From Thelephora terrestris (Eukaryota; Basidiomycota; Agaricomycetes; Thelephorales; Thelephoraceae), in the NCBI GenBank assembly GCA_015956445.1, contig WIUZ02000007.1, forward strand, positions 558,001-622,000: a stretch of 64,000 nucleotides of DNA. The letters run 5' to 3'. A program made the position numbers and the translations under genes. Below are positions 21,566 to 33,780 of the stretch, piece after piece. Position 1 is the first letter of the stretch. Every line of letters begins with the position of its first letter. Under the pieces are notes generated by a model. It was not told the origin of the DNA and ran no database searches. It saw nothing but the letters and a program-made list of their open reading frames with translations.

Positions 21566-24075
21566 TCACGTATGCGACTTCGGCTGTGGCGCAATAATGG
21601 TGTTGGCTCTGCTGACCGACTTGATAGGTGGCTTCGTAAACTTCCTCATGGCAGCTGCGACCTCGTTGTCCACGTCCGATAAACTGCTCTCCTTTCTCGC
21701 ACTGCGATAATAGATCGCGCTCTGGGTGGCTCTGCCATCCGGTTCCAAAACGTTCCCCTTGCGAGCGATGTGCCAGTGCTGCGGGTTCGAATCTCGAGAA
21801 AACACTTCCACAATATCCTGGTCACTGTGAACCCGCGTGTCAGCAAACTTAGAATGGGATGACCCGAGGACATCTACAGACCCCTCGAGAAGTTGTTGCC
21901 CGCCATAGAGATGCTCCGAAGTTGACTTAAACCCTCCCAATCCAGTAACTGCATAATCCCCTTCAACCGAGAAAATGTGGGTATCCTTTGGCTGCAGGAT
22001 TTTAGCAGCGGTCACAGGTGTTCCGCTATTCCTGGAGAAGAAGATGAGTTTATCAAGTTCAGGTCAAGCGATGCATACCCTACCCTAGTCGCTCCTCGTC
22101 GTAAATGGCATTCCGTAGCTTCTCTGCAACCTTCAACGCCACCTCAGCTATGGGCTGCGTATCTTCCTGGTTCTGCAGGCTCAAACTTTCGTCATCAACA
22201 ATGGCAACTGTGACATCCTCTTTCTGTTACAATCCACCAAACACATTCCCAGTCAGACCTTGAGGAACACATGCACGAAGAATAACAGACCATCAGGTAA
22301 TATAACCTCCGCTTGATCGTTCGCAATGGGTGTCCCAGGGGCGCAAGGTGGACCAGGGTCTGAGAGAAGTTTACTCGTGGTAGTGTAGGTTCTAAAATCG
22401 CGGGAGGCATCTCCACAGGATTTGGCGAAGGGGGTCTCGTGGGGGTAGGCTCCTCAGAAGCCTCATTCGATCCCTCTTGAGCATCGAGCGCAGGATTGAC
22501 TGGTTGGATCGCTGTGGGTGTTGCATCGTCCTCCGATGGGGGTGCAATCGTCCTTGTGGCAGGTGATGGAGGGGTCTCCCCCGGGGTACCAGAGCCTGGT
22601 GAATGTCCGTTCGAGCTCCCTCCGTGACTGATCTCAGACCCCATTGCATCAACCAAAGATACGGTGTCAACCTCGGCCTCAACCTCCACTTTCTCCTCCT
22701 CTTTCTGCGGGTCAGAGCCGGGAACGTCATCACCCACGACAGGCGCGTCCAGGGGCGTTCCTCTCTCCCCACCGGCATCCGGCTTCGTCTCCAGCTCTGA
22801 GTCGGGTTTCCGTTCATCCTCAACAACCTTCGCGTTCTTCTGTTTCTCCTTATCCTTTGAGTTCTTCCCAAACGTCAAATACCCCGGCCAACCCCACTTC
22901 AAGTTCCGTACGTCCATATTGAGATGGACCGCAGGCATGGGAATTGTCGGCAGAGCAAAACCCCCAGTTGACCGTTGACCAGTGGCGTTATCATTGGAGG
23001 AAGTGGGCTTGATTTCCGATTCTGGATCAGGAGTTGAGTGTGGAACACTCGGGATGTATTCAGGGAGGATGGAACGCAGGTGTTGGACGAGAGCAGGAGA
23101 AGGACTAGATCGGGAGAATCGCGGTGACGGGATCAAGCCAGACGGAGATAACGCAAAATGGATAACTCCTTCAGGCAAAATGTCGTCCAAGGGTTCAAAT
23201 TGAGAAGCCAGAACTTTGTAATACGGGTGTAGAGGTCTTCCTACCCAGAGGGGAATCAATACACTATGCGCCAATGATCGCAACGAGACTGAAGCGCTGG
23301 AGGTGACCCACCGAGGTGTGAACAAAAATCTGGCTGCTCTTCCATATCCCAAGACCACGCCCAAACCGTGAAGAACCTCTCTAACTGTAGTTCCAAAGCT
23401 TGTTGGCCCAAGGTATCCAAGATCGAGGTGAAAGAGCCGTGCCTGATCTAACACCTCATTTACGTCGGTCAACACCAGTACCACCACGAGAAAACTGAGT
23501 GAAGAGTACCTTGAATAGTTCGTACGCTCGCTGTAAGTGAGTCTTGAGAGCAATGTCGTGAACAAGCCCCTCATGATATTCAAACAACGGTTCTTGCTTG
23601 ACGGGTTCCGATTTCTTGCCTTTGCTCGGAGACTTGACGGGCTGGCGAGTGGTCTTGGGCAACTCTACGCACTGGTCACATGCGTCAACAGATGAAAGAG
23701 ACAGAATAGGACAAATCTCACAGCGTGTATCCAGAAACCAGGTTCCGGAGACATCATGACCATCCGCCTCGTTTGCGAGTGCACGTTCTCACAAGGCTCC
23801 CCGCCTGGATTAAACATCCTATAGCCCACAGATCGGACCTTTTCCTTTTCACCCCCTATCGAAAGACGAGCTCACTCTGTGAAGTTGACCAACGCCTTGG
23901 CAAGCCCAATCTGTCTCAGCATCCTATCTCGCGACACCGCTCGGTCTCGCGCGGTGTAGAACAGGATCTGGGCCTGTTCCTCTGCGTCTTCATCGTCATC
24001 GGCTACGGGTCCGGTAGGCTTCAGAGTCGGGTTATAGACGGTCAAGTACAGCAGCGACGCTGGAATGCGACTCAT
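21566..24075 (-). CDS. CCZ1: CCZ1-like subunit of the Mon1-Ccz1 Rab7 GEF
   Basis: Subunit of the exchange factor that loads Ypt7/Rab7 with GTP during late endosome and vacuole fusion. The N-terminal longin domain is diagnostic: IPASLLYLTVYNPTLKPTG, DDEDAEEQAQILFYTARD, LRQIGLAKALVNFTE, then MFNPGGEPCENVHSQTRRM and EPGFWIHACVELPKTTR. Clear exons are 24075-23876, 23818-23722, 23671-23510 and one beginning at 23454. The long middle (about 23180-22390) is low-complexity, rich in Pro, Glu and Ser, as in other basidiomycete CCZ1 proteins. The tail exon is 22031-21566, ending IIAPQPKSHT, with an exon before it (about 22205-22090). The splice around 22400-22200 is not settled: two frames compete (YYLM... 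or VILPDGLLFFVHVFLK). Confidence 0.78.
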
Positions 24076-24312
24076 CGGCTTCGCCGTGGCCGTACTTGGA
24101 ACTGGCGAAGTGATCGAGGGTGCGGGATGGATCGATGACGCGCAGATAGTCGGAAGCGCAACATGCCCAGCCTGGGAGAGAAGTGACATCCACTTTGTAC
24201 TGGTGAGTTAAATACAAGAGAAATATGTCTACTGAAACAAGACGTGTGTATTACATCTGAGTCTCTACAATACGGGTTGGCTGAGTGAAGCTGCTAAAGT
24301 CATGGGAGAAGC

Positions 24313-27300
24313 CTAGATGTCGATGTCGTTCAGCGCGGAATGTGTGGTATCCATCAAGCCGTCGTCTTCCGGCGCCTGGAACGGGTTCACGTCGTCGCCA
24401 TTCAAGCTACTCGGTGGTGAGGGGCGGACGGAATCGCTGCTACCTTCCGTAAATTTGGCGCTGATACTCCGCGTCCATCTGTCCATAGTCTCTTGAGTCA
24501 TAGCTCCCTCCCTGCATCCTCCATCACTTGGTGGTGTGCCTGGATTCGAGTGGAAAATCATCCCACCGTCGCCAATCTGTTCCGGGTCCGGGAACCCTAT
24601 GTAGTTCATGATTCCTATTGTCGATGGCTCCTCCAAAACTGGAGGTGTCGAATTCGGGCTCTGGTGGCCCCACGAACGGTGGCCGGACAAGTCGTTGAAG
24701 TTCGTCATGTGGTCAAAAAGTCCAACCGGCTTCTCTGTGTGCTCAGGGCTAGCTGGGCGAACGGTAGCGTACTTTGGCGCGATGGATTTCGTTTCTGGCC
24801 CTGGTCCCGTCCACACGCCATCGGTCTGCAATCCAGACGAAGTGATCTTCTCGTATGTCTTGCCTCCGAGGGGGCGATCTGTCCTCCTCCTGTAGAACAG
24901 GAGGTACGCATTGGAATTCTAAGGGCAAACCTTAGTTACTTCCCAAAGGAAAAAAAAACGGGGGCTTACCACAGACTGTTCGGCAGCGGACTCTGTGACG
25001 AATGAGTCGTCGAAATGGTACCACTTCTTTGTTATATGGTTGAGCGCGTAAGCTCGATAATGTCCACCACCAAGCCCTCCCAGATGCTCGTCCACCGCGT
25101 AGAGATCGTAAACCAGCGGCTCGCCAAGGTCGCGCAGCCCAAGGGAAGAGATGTCGACACCTCGTTCCTGTAAACGCACCGAAACCTCTCTTTCTCCAAC
25201 CATCTTCTCTAAATCTAGCCCCTCGATTGGAAAGTCGACAAAGGTATCAATCTTGTCCCTCAACATCCGGCTATTGCTGAACCGCTTGAGATGAACGACT
25301 AAGATCTCTGGAAGTTTCCAAAGGTCGAACCGTTTTGTGGCTTGCTGATGCTTCTTACACTTGGGGCAATACCACAAATCATCTTCTCCCAACTTCTCTT
25401 CCTTGGTGAACTCCTCCAGGCAATCTTGTAATGTGATCCCCCTTTTTATCCTCGCAGATTCACCTTTCTTCGCTTCCAAGTATTCGGGATGAGTGTATTG
25501 CTGGTTCCGTTTCCACAGGAGGCCCTCAGAATGAGGCAGATCGGCGAAAAAGTACCCCTTCAAATGTTCGTCAAACTCGCATACGAAGGTATCCCCCTCT
25601 TTCAACAGCGGACCGCCCTCTTCATCCGCAGTAGCATCCTGCTCGCGTTTGGTCCAGGACTCGTATCGACCACTCGGGCCAAATCCAGCGGCGAACGGGT
25701 TGTTGTTGTTCTGCAGTTGGAGGACGAATATGTCGGGCTTCGGTCCAAGTTTCCTTGGCTCCTCGTCAATTTCCTCCGGTGTAGTTTCAAGTTCCTCGAT
25801 GACCATGCCCTTCTCATCCGTTATGTCACCCTCCTCTGGGACCTCCTGGACCATGACGACTTCTCCGTTTGGTTTAATCTCCGTGAGAGAGTCGATCGGC
25901 GAAGCTCCATTGAGGGTTATAGACACTTCCTCGATCGTGGAATCCGCAGGGGATGCGCCTTCCCAAGTGTATAGATCCCGTGGTGATGTGGTTCCGCGTT
26001 CGAGTCGTTCAATTACGGTGGCATAAATAGCGTCCTTGCTTTTCGCGGTTTCTTGATCAATTACGGCGATCAATGGGCATCCAAAGTACGAAGGGCTCCC
26101 ACGTCCGTAGGTGTACTTGGTGGTAGGGGTGGCATCGGTTCGGTACAACGGGACAATGTAAGGATCGTCCTGGCCGCGCTTGTAAGATCGTGCTTGTTGG
26201 GCGTGACAAGGCAACTCGTAGCAGACAAGGATATCATTCTCTGAGGTTTCGGAGACCATAACGTAGTCGTCGAGGCCCTTGTAAAATCGACTGTTGAAAA
26301 CCTCCACGGTTAGGAGCTAAAAAGCAATGAGTGAATTTGAATGGAGGCTGGGCAAAGTGCTTTTTACGTTGTCTGGAGGGATATCCATCCAGCGACCGAG
26401 GAGCTTTCTTAGCTCTTTAAACGAAGCGTCGCGGGGAAGCTCTACGGGTATCTTTGTGCCACATGAGTCAGATAAATCAAGTCAAACAAGGAGTTGTGGA
26501 GCCGGTCGACCTTTAGTATTGGTGCAGTTGTGTCCCATGGCATATAATAAACAGACCCAGACCATTTCTTGTTAACCGGCAGAGGCAGAGTGAGATACAT
26601 GAATGGGTCGAAGGTTATGGAGACCTTGGGAACAGAATCAGCCAACATCCGACGAGGATGCGTGGATTTCTCACCTTCGCGCACTCTGGACACACAAGAG
26701 TGCTCTTGTATTGGCCTTGAAATAGATCAACGATGACACTATCATTCCTCTTGAGGTATCCATCCCATGAGGCGTTGGCCAGTTTCACCATTTCCTCATC
26801 TCCTCCACCCTCCCAGTCCGGTTTCTCAACATACGGTTTCTTCAGAATACGATTCAGGTCCTCGTGCAATCCGTCCAGCAGAAAAGCAAGCAGCTCTTGG
26901 GAATCGTGCTGTTGGTACCCAATGAACTGCGGAGCAAATCTTTGGAGAGTTTGTTTGAATTCTCGGGGAGAGTAAGAGGCAGCCGTCGAAGAGTCGGACC
27001 AAATTCGACGAAGCAGAGCACCAAAAACTTCTGCGATAGCTCCCTGCATTCCAAGGGGGTTATCCGGGTTGAGCTCTCCCTCGAATACTCCTGCTGTGGG
27101 TATGATTTGAGTGCCTTATCCATTTTAACCCAGGCAAATAAACGTACAAACGAAGTATTGGCAAAGTTCCCTGGTGTGTGCCAAGCACTGCAAGGCAGAG
27201 TTCATGAAACATGTGTTGCCCCTATAGTGAATGAGAGCTCGAACGAGGATGTGGGAAGGTGGTCTCACATGTTGCTCAGTCCCAGTGTTCCGGGCTCTTG

Positions 27301-28505
27301 AACACGCTTCGACGACGTGGGTGTACTACTCTTCCACAGGGAGATCTTGGAAGAAGTGGCCGTCGCAGGCTTAGCATCATTCGTTTTGGATCCGAGAGTC
27401 TTCTCCTGCATCTTCCCAAAGAAATCGTTTCCTCCCCCAAAGAGAGGTGGAGGTGCATGGTTTTGCGGGACCGCATCCGACGGCCACAGGCCATCTTTCT
27501 GGAATTCTACCGCAAAACCATCACCTGTTGACACATACTCGTGCTCTAACAAGTCGTCGGTCTCGCTCCAGAGTTTTGGGCTCGGATCTCCCTGTTTCAG
27601 CTTTGATGCCTCGTAAGGGGCATCCTCAGGGACATCGCCAACGAACCAGACGCGGAAAAGTACATTCGGAACATTGAAGAGCGCGTGAATTGCCTTATAA
27701 AGGTCCCTTACTGTGGCAGAAGCAGAGATGGTTATTCTGTGGATCAAGGGACCAGTGGTCGAAGACGATGGATCGGCGGTGCGGACGACTCTCAAAATAA
27801 GAGGGTGCATCTCGATAGTGGGTTGCTGGATGATCCCGCGGGCAATGACCTTCCTAGGAAGCGGTTGGTTTACAGTTCCAAAACTGTCCGATTCGAAGTG
27901 TCTAAGTCAAAGGGAGGGTGCCACACACGGAGAACGTGGATAACTCACTGGGAGACGAACCGATCCCAAACCTCCTCAGGAACAAAGTCGACGGTTTCAC
28001 TAGTGACGTCTTCTCTGAGATTGTTTCCCCCGTCTAGTAGATTGTGGTTTTCCTTGTCAGGCGGACCGAGGGTGGCCTGGTTTATGAACCCTTCCTCTTT
28101 GTCCTCCTGGCCAGAAAAAGCCTTCCGCCAGCGGTCTATCCACCTTTTCTGTATTATGTACCATGTTTCACCGATTTGAAGAGGGCGGTTGACGAGTGGA
28201 TCGATGGCGGCTGGATCTGCGGATGGAGAGGACGAGGATTGCATCTGAACGTCTTGAGATGCTATCGGGCCATCGTTCATGGGAGAATCCTCTAGGACTG
28301 GAGTGGATTCGGAAGGGAAGGGGGGAGGACGCGCAGCTTTATCACTGATATCCTTCTGAGAATCTTGAGCGGGATCCTCTGATGCAGAGCGTTTGGGAGA
28401 AGAAGGATCTGATTGCATGGAGAGAGAGCGTTGTCTTTTCCTCGAGCCGGCTTGGAGGTCGTTAACAGTGTCGTTGGTAGTCGTGGGTAGGAGTGGCAAA
28501 GACAT
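24313..28505 (-). CDS. UBP12: Ubiquitin carboxyl-terminal hydrolase, UBP12/USP4-USP15 type
   Basis: C19 cysteine protease that removes ubiquitin from proteins. Eight exons keep phase: 28505-27949, 27901-27269, 27221-27148, 27093-26675, 26624-26511, 26451-26368, 26316-24970 and 24918-24313, giving 1277 residues. Order: a Ser-rich N-terminus; a DUSP domain (about 110-230, [17 protein letters not shown] to [10 protein letters not shown]); a ubiquitin-like region; the Cys box [37 protein letters not shown]; a [20 protein letters not shown] block; two zinc-ribbon knuckles (CPEC, CPKC) with a long insert between them; and the His box [11 protein letters not shown] with WYHFDDS. All catalytic residues are present. 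The C-terminal 180 residues are disordered. The architecture matches yeast Ubp12 and human USP15. Confidence 0.95.
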
Positions 28506-28664
28506 CGGAGGGAGAGGGAGGAGGTAGAAAGTCACAAATTACGCGTCTCAACACCGCGCGTTGATGACGAGACGCCGAGCTGTTCGATGCGGGGAAGCCT
28601 TATGTGGGCTGTATTATAAAATCGCAATGGTGGCGGCAGGAGGGAAACTTAGTATCGAACCGCC
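28506..28664. promoter_or_regulatory. Shared promoter between UBP12-like and DAK1-like genes
   Basis: Only 159 bases separate the ATG codons of two divergent genes, so both promoters must lie here or inside the other 5' leader. A TATA-like TATTATAAAA at about 28611-28620 faces the kinase gene. Confidence 0.45.
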
Positions 28665-30922
28665 ATGGCCATCCAATGTAGCTTTTTATTCTCCCTCTCT
28701 TTCTTTCCTCATCTTTGACCTTTGGTTTCCAGCAAAGCACATCCTCAGCGAGGACCCATCGACCCTCGTTCTAGACTCACTCAAAGGCCTCTGCGACACA
28801 AACCCACAACTGGCCCTCGATGCAACCAACAGAGGTGCGATACGGCATATCAAGTCGACATATCTCCCCTGATAAGATTTCCCGTGTATCAAGTCGTCCA
28901 CGTCGCTTCTCCGGATCCATCCAAGGTCGCCTTGATCTGCGGAGGTGGATCAGGCCACGAGCCCGCACATGCCGGTTTCGTCGGCGATGGTATCCTCACA
29001 GGTATGTAAGACCCACCTCTGGGATTTCATGATCATCATCTGGTCGCGCGATGTGAAGCGGCCGTCTGCGGAAACGTTTTTGCTTCCCCAAACCCGAGGC
29101 AGGTGCGCCAAGCTATGGAACTTGTCGGTAACGACAAAGGGTGGGCGAGTCCCCATCCATTTGTTTCGGCATTCTGCTCATTTAGTTCTCAAGAACCTTG
29201 ATCATCGTCAAGTACATCGACGAGACCCATCGACTCGCTCTCATCGACTGATGCCGAATTTAGGAACTACACGGGAGATGTTCTCAACTTTGGCCTAGCG
29301 AAAGAACAATTCGCTGCCCGGCACCCAGGCAAGGCAAATAAAGTCAGGTTCCTCATCGTTGGTGACGATGTGGCCGTCGGTCGAACCCAAGGGAGTATTG
29401 TTGGGAGACGGTAAGCGATGACATGCAACCTCCCTTCTGTGGGTTAATTGACTTCACCTACCAGCGGTCTCGCCGGCACAGTTCTCGTTTACAAAATTGC
29501 CGGTGCCTTGGCGAGGCGAGGGGCGCCCCTCGAAGAAGTTTATGACATAGCAGAAACGGTTTCCAAGAACCTCGGCACCGTCGGAGTCGGCCTTGAGCAT
29601 TGCCATGTACATACCCATGAAGCCCTTCCACTCATCGGTTTTTTAAGATCTCATCCCTTGCTTTCCAGGTTCCCGGCACCGCCGCGTCTGAATCTTACCT
29701 CTCCGAGAACGAAATCGAAATCGGCATGGGGATACACAACGAAGCAGGCAACAAACGGGTTTCTCCTGTCCCACCTATGGATAAACTCATCGACCAGCTC
29801 ATCACGATTATAATTTCTACCGAGGATAAGGACAGGAGCTATGTTCCTTTCCGTGGCGGAGGTCAAGACCAGGTCGTCGTTTTAGTGAATAATCTTGGTG
29901 GACTCAGTGAACTCGAGCTTGGAAGTGTTTCCGGAGAGGTTTTGCGCCAACTCAAGGACAAGGGCCTTTCGGTCCAAAGGCTCCTCTCCGGAACTTTCAT
30001 GGTATGTCGGTAATCTGTGATGGTACCCTCAAGATGATGGCTGAGCACGCTACAGACGAGCCTAAACATGCCGGGATTTTCGATAACCCTTCTTCTTCTA
30101 CCGGAAGAACAACACACAAGAGATCTTGTTCTTTCCCTCCTTGACGAACCTACCGAAACCCCCGGCTGGAAATGGACTTCACGCGTCCCACCTACCTCGC
30201 TCAAATCCTCACCCAAAATATCACGGACAGATTCTGCCCCCGAGAAATCGAAGGTCCCTCTCAAGGCCCAAGACCCTTTTGCCTTTATTTCTGCTGTTGA
30301 ACGTGCTTGCAACGCCATCATCCAAGCGGAACCAGAGATCACCAGAATGGACACTATTGCTGGTGACGGAGATTGTGGATTAACACTGAAAGGGGGAGCA
30401 ATCGCGGTCTTGCAGGCTACCAAGGACGGGAGGGTGTCGGGCGACGACATCGTTTCCTCTTTGATTGCGATTTCTCAAGTCGCGGAAGAGCAGATGGGTG
30501 GAACCAGCGGTGCTTTGTTCTCGTGCGTTCTATCTCTTCACCTGACGCATCACCAAGTCACAGACCACTCAAGGATATTCTTCTCTTCACTCGCTCAAGC
30601 GCTGTACTCTTCCACAGAGGCGATAAATTGGAACGGAGCGCTCGAGTCGGCACTCGATGGGCTGTACACCTACACTCGTGCACGCCGACCTTCAAGGACC
30701 CTCATCGACCCCCTTAGTTCTTTTGTTGAGAGTTTTGTCTCAGGGAAAAGCCTGGTTGAAGCAGTTGGCACAGCAGCAATAGCAGCAGAAGAAACAAAAA
30801 ACGTCGAGGCGAAGGCGGGGAGGAGCGCGTATATCGAAAGCGAATCATTAAAGAAGGATAAAGTCGCGGATCCAGGAGCTTGGGGGGTCAAGCTGATACT
30901 TGAAGCATTGATTCAAAAGTGA
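28665..30922 (+). CDS. DAK1: Dihydroxyacetone kinase (DhaK-DhaL fusion)
   Basis: ATP-dependent kinase that phosphorylates dihydroxyacetone to DHAP, detoxifying it and feeding glycolysis. Ten exons keep phase: 28665-28677, 28733-28834, 28894-29001, 29059-29140, 29194-29211, 29264-29410, 29465-29606, 29669-30001, 30056-30522 and 30574-30922, giving 586 residues. The N-terminal DhaK domain has [53 protein letters not shown] and GMGIHNEAG, whose His binds the substrate covalently in the family. The C-terminal DhaL domain has [17 protein letters not shown] for ATP/Mg binding and GGTSGALFS. Exon 1 is 13 nt, exon 5 only 18 nt. The start at 28665 was chosen because it alone joins exon 2 in phase to give SKHIL, the usual beginning. 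Confidence 0.96.
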
Positions 30923-31022
30923 GGCGTCTTTCTTTCTGTTGAGAAAATGGCAACTGTGTACATGTCGGCGTCTTGTTGCAATACAATGCATAGTAAAACA
31001 GGTTACGGGAACGAGAAGGGGT

Positions 31023-31575
31023 CTAAGCCTCCGTGATTTCTCGCAGGCGACGAATCGTACTGTAAACGGAAAGTGTTAGGTAAACGGTGAGATTCCTGTG
31101 CACCTGCGTACCTGCGAACCGTAGCAGCAGCCGTTGTCGACACCGTCCAAGCACCGCCAGCGATAGTTTTCTTACACGCCCTGCACGACCAGATACCAAC
31201 TGCTTTTCTCTTTACAGAGTCCTAAACGGCAAGCCCGGTCATCCTCTATGAGACTATATTTAACGATAATCGACGTGCCTTGCCGCAGAATGTGCAGGTG
31301 TACCGTGCATGTTGAGTGATCTCCATCTGATCGTACGGTCAGCGACCTAAACAGTTGCCAGACAACAACGTCAGCGTACCTTTTTCACTTGCTTGCGCAG
31401 AGAGGCACCATAACGCTACAGATCCCGTCAGTCCGGCAAGCCCAGGACTAGAATCGCTAAACTATAGATGCTCACGGTGCCGTACTTTCCAGTCACGCCG
31501 ACCTTTCGTGTGCGCTTTGTCTATAGACGAGGTCTCAGTAAGATGGTCTAGGAATATGTGGAACGTACTCACCAT
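31023..31575 (-). CDS. RPL43: 60S ribosomal protein eL43 (L37a/L43)
   Basis: Zinc-binding protein of the large ribosomal subunit. Six exons give exactly 92 residues, the standard length: 31575-31573, 31520-31476, 31415-31380, 31326-31279, 31221-31112 and 31059-31023. Exon 1 consists of the ATG alone. The sequence runs [43 protein letters not shown], then [18 protein letters not shown] and [11 protein letters not shown]. The CTFC and CRAC pairs are the zinc knuckle. The intron after CTFCGK starts with GC (GCACGT) in place of GT; the other four introns are GT-AG. Many short introns near the 5' end are typical of ribosomal protein genes in basidiomycetes. Confidence 0.96.
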
Positions 31576-32272
31576 CTTGGCCTGTAAATCGACGGAATGG
31601 GGAGGGTAAGGACAAGTGTGTATGTGACAACTGTACAGTCTTTCGGGCGTGATTCTCACGCTCGCTCATCCCAGTCACGTGATCGACAAAGTGTGGCCCG
31701 GGCTTGGGGTTTTGGATCGAGTTCGAGGTCACAGGAGCGCACATGTGAGAGATAGGGAAACACGGGCAAGTAACTACTTATCACTCTAAGCGAAAGATTT
31801 TGGGGCGTTGAGCGGACGATGAAATGAGGGATGCTGTTGGCATAGCCCCGCGTGAATTGAGTGGTCTCTGTACCTCAAGGAGCGTCTCAATGCCAACGCT
31901 TATCTCGGGTATGACCAACGGTGGGACACCCGTGGCAGGAGCTCCGCTACGAATCCTCGGCGTCGTTATAGATGCTTGTGGCTGCGATTCCGTGGTACGC
32001 CATCGTCACTTAATCATCCACATAATGAACGACAATATTTCCCGTGCGATTCAATGCCTGAGCTGAGCCCACTGGAGAGAACCAAAGATAACGATTGCAT
32101 GTGGGTCTGTCAAACTACGTCCCTCAATGACACACCATACCCTGATATGACGAACGACGGCCACTGCCCCATAAACGATTTCTGGGTTTGATTCGCTAAT
32201 GGTCATGCTCCACATAGCGTCAGTTGAACCGCAACCCACGGTGGAAATAAGGGTAGCTCACAAGAGTTTCAG
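31576..32272. other. Intergenic stretch, no gene seen
   Basis: About 0.7 kb between RPL43 (whose promoter lies at the left end) and the first BTB gene. No coding region or repeat could be supported. Confidence 0.45.
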
Positions 32273-33091
32273 CTAGTAGATGTACGCCGGTGTTTTTTGC
32301 AACTCCTTAACCAATGCGAAAACAAACTTCTCGAAGTGAAGGTTCCCACCAACACCACCACAAGCATAATTTCCACACTCCTTGGAAAGGGTGAAACACA
32401 TTTCCAGACACTCCATAGCGTCGTAGAATTTCCCCCCCTCGTCCGTGATTAGCTTATCCGCGAGCTTTTTGCGAAGCAGGTCGTAGAAAGCTTGGGGGCA
32501 GTTGGCGCATTGGAGGGGGAAGGAGAAGATATCGCTCTTGCTCTTCTTCAGTCGCTCCTTGGAGAGGACAACGAGGCGGTGATAATCTATGCCGCTCATC
32601 TTGCGTAGGTCCTCCGCGCGGATCGCAGTGGTGAAATCTGTGGTGGCAGCGAGGGAAGCAGCCACCTCTGCTTCTTCTTTGAACCCCAAACGGCACGCCA
32701 GCGCATAGACACGCACGGGATCGGAAGCAAGGAAGGAAGGCGACACGAGTACCGGTTTCAAGAGCCCTTGAGCTCCTTCAACTTGGTACTTCTGGAGGAT
32801 CGTGAAAGCCCTCGATAATGCATCGAGATCTTCGAACCTTGGAGGCGGGGTGATGGGGTAGATTAGATGCAACAAGAGATCCAAGTCCTCAGGAGCATCT
32901 TCCACGTTGATCTCTGGGAGATCACCTTTCTCTTCGTCCTCGGAAGAGACCTTTGGTGCCTCCGCAACGAGAGAACGGAGAACCGGTGATGCGACGGAGA
33001 TTACACTCCTGTGGACGCGGAATCCTCTTGAGCGAGGAGTACGAAGGACGATATCTGCGTCGTCAAAATCGTAGGCCTTTTCAGAGCTCAT
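32273..33091 (-). CDS. BTB/POZ domain protein, 272 aa
   Basis: Single-exon gene. The BTB fold begins YDFDDADIVLRTPRSRGFRV and continues HRSVISVASPVLRSLV, the typical agaricomycete BTB pattern (DADIxLR, FxVHRxxLSxASPVF). LIYPITPPPRFEDLDAL and EKYQVEG-like FTILQKYQVEGA follow. The C-terminal 120 residues are helical, carry VRVYALACRLGFKEEAEVAA and later a Cys-bearing zone (CANCPQAFYDLLRK and ECGNYACGG). BTB proteins dimerise and some act as cullin-3 adaptors; the role of this fungal family is unknown. It is a diverged relative of the copies at 36, 43 and 56 kb. Confidence 0.88.
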   Translation of the reverse strand: MSSEKAYDFDDADIVLRTPRSRGFRVHRSVISVASPVLRSLVAEAPKVSSEDEEKGDLPEINVEDAPEDLDLLLHLIYPITPPPRFEDLDALSRAFTILQKYQVEGAQGLLKPVLVSPSFLASDPVRVYALACRLGFKEEAEVAASLAATTDFTTAIRAEDLRKMSGIDYHRLVVLSKERLKKSKSDIFSFPLQCANCPQAFYDLLRKKLADKLITDEGGKFYDAMECLEMCFTLSKECGNYACGGVGGNLHFEKFVFALVKELQKTPAYIY

Positions 33092-33780
33092 GGTGGTGAG
33101 TGCGATACAAGGATCCTAAAGGCGAAACTGTGGCGGGGTCGTGACCTAGTTCAATAGATCAGCCAGCCACGAGGATGATGACGTCTACGGCAACGTGCGA
33201 CAGAGTGCGTGCGCCGAGCAAGGCTTCGGTTGTTGTTACGAAGCGTGGCATGGGGGTTGCCTAGAAATCTCAGAGTTCCTGAGACCGAAAGGCCCGGGTC
33301 TTGCGATTCTTTCGTCAGCCTCAGCCCTGCACAGCACGCATAGAAAATTCCGTAGCAGAAACTGGGATAAGTTGGGATCCAGCCTCGAATTCAGAGGCAA
33401 GGAGGACGCGATTTAGAAAGGGACGATGCCTAGGGGGACGACGCCTCGACTGGGAAGGCCTCGTAACAGTTGACTAAGATTGACTCGGTGACCACAGTCG
33501 TCGAGGTTGGCGTTTGTAAGGCGCAGTCGATCGCGGGGGATAGATGACTAATCAGGTACCCGTAGAACATTCTCCTGCCTACCACGGTCATCTAGAAGGA
33601 TCGCTACCTTACGCGTCCATTCCCGTCCAATCTCGTTTCTACCACGTACCAGATTACACATACACTGGCTGACTATGTCTGACGCTTCTCCCCCTATAAA
33701 AACCCGGGCTCGTTCTGCGGTTCCCATTATCATCACTCTTCAGACAACTTCTCTCTCAACACACCAAATCCACATCTGAT
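33092..33780. other. Spacer with BAG-gene promoter and a MITE-like remnant
   Basis: About 0.7 kb. Near 33370-33400 the bases GGGATCCAGCCTCGAATTCA resemble the end of the inverted-repeat element at 37.2 kb. The right part is the promoter of the BAG-domain gene. Confidence 0.45.
33565..33702 (+). promoter_or_regulatory. Promoter of BAG-domain gene: TATA box and heat-shock-element-like half
   Basis: TATAAAAA at 33695-33702 lies about 80 bases before the ATG. A GAA-nn-TTC pair (GAACATTC, 33565-33572) is a two-unit heat shock element core. A heat-induced co-chaperone would fit, but two units alone are weak evidence. Confidence 0.45.

Noticed and set aside
21778-21796. tRNA B-box-like GGTTCGAATC
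   Set aside because: It lies inside the CCZ1-like coding exon, with no A box or cloverleaf partner upstream.
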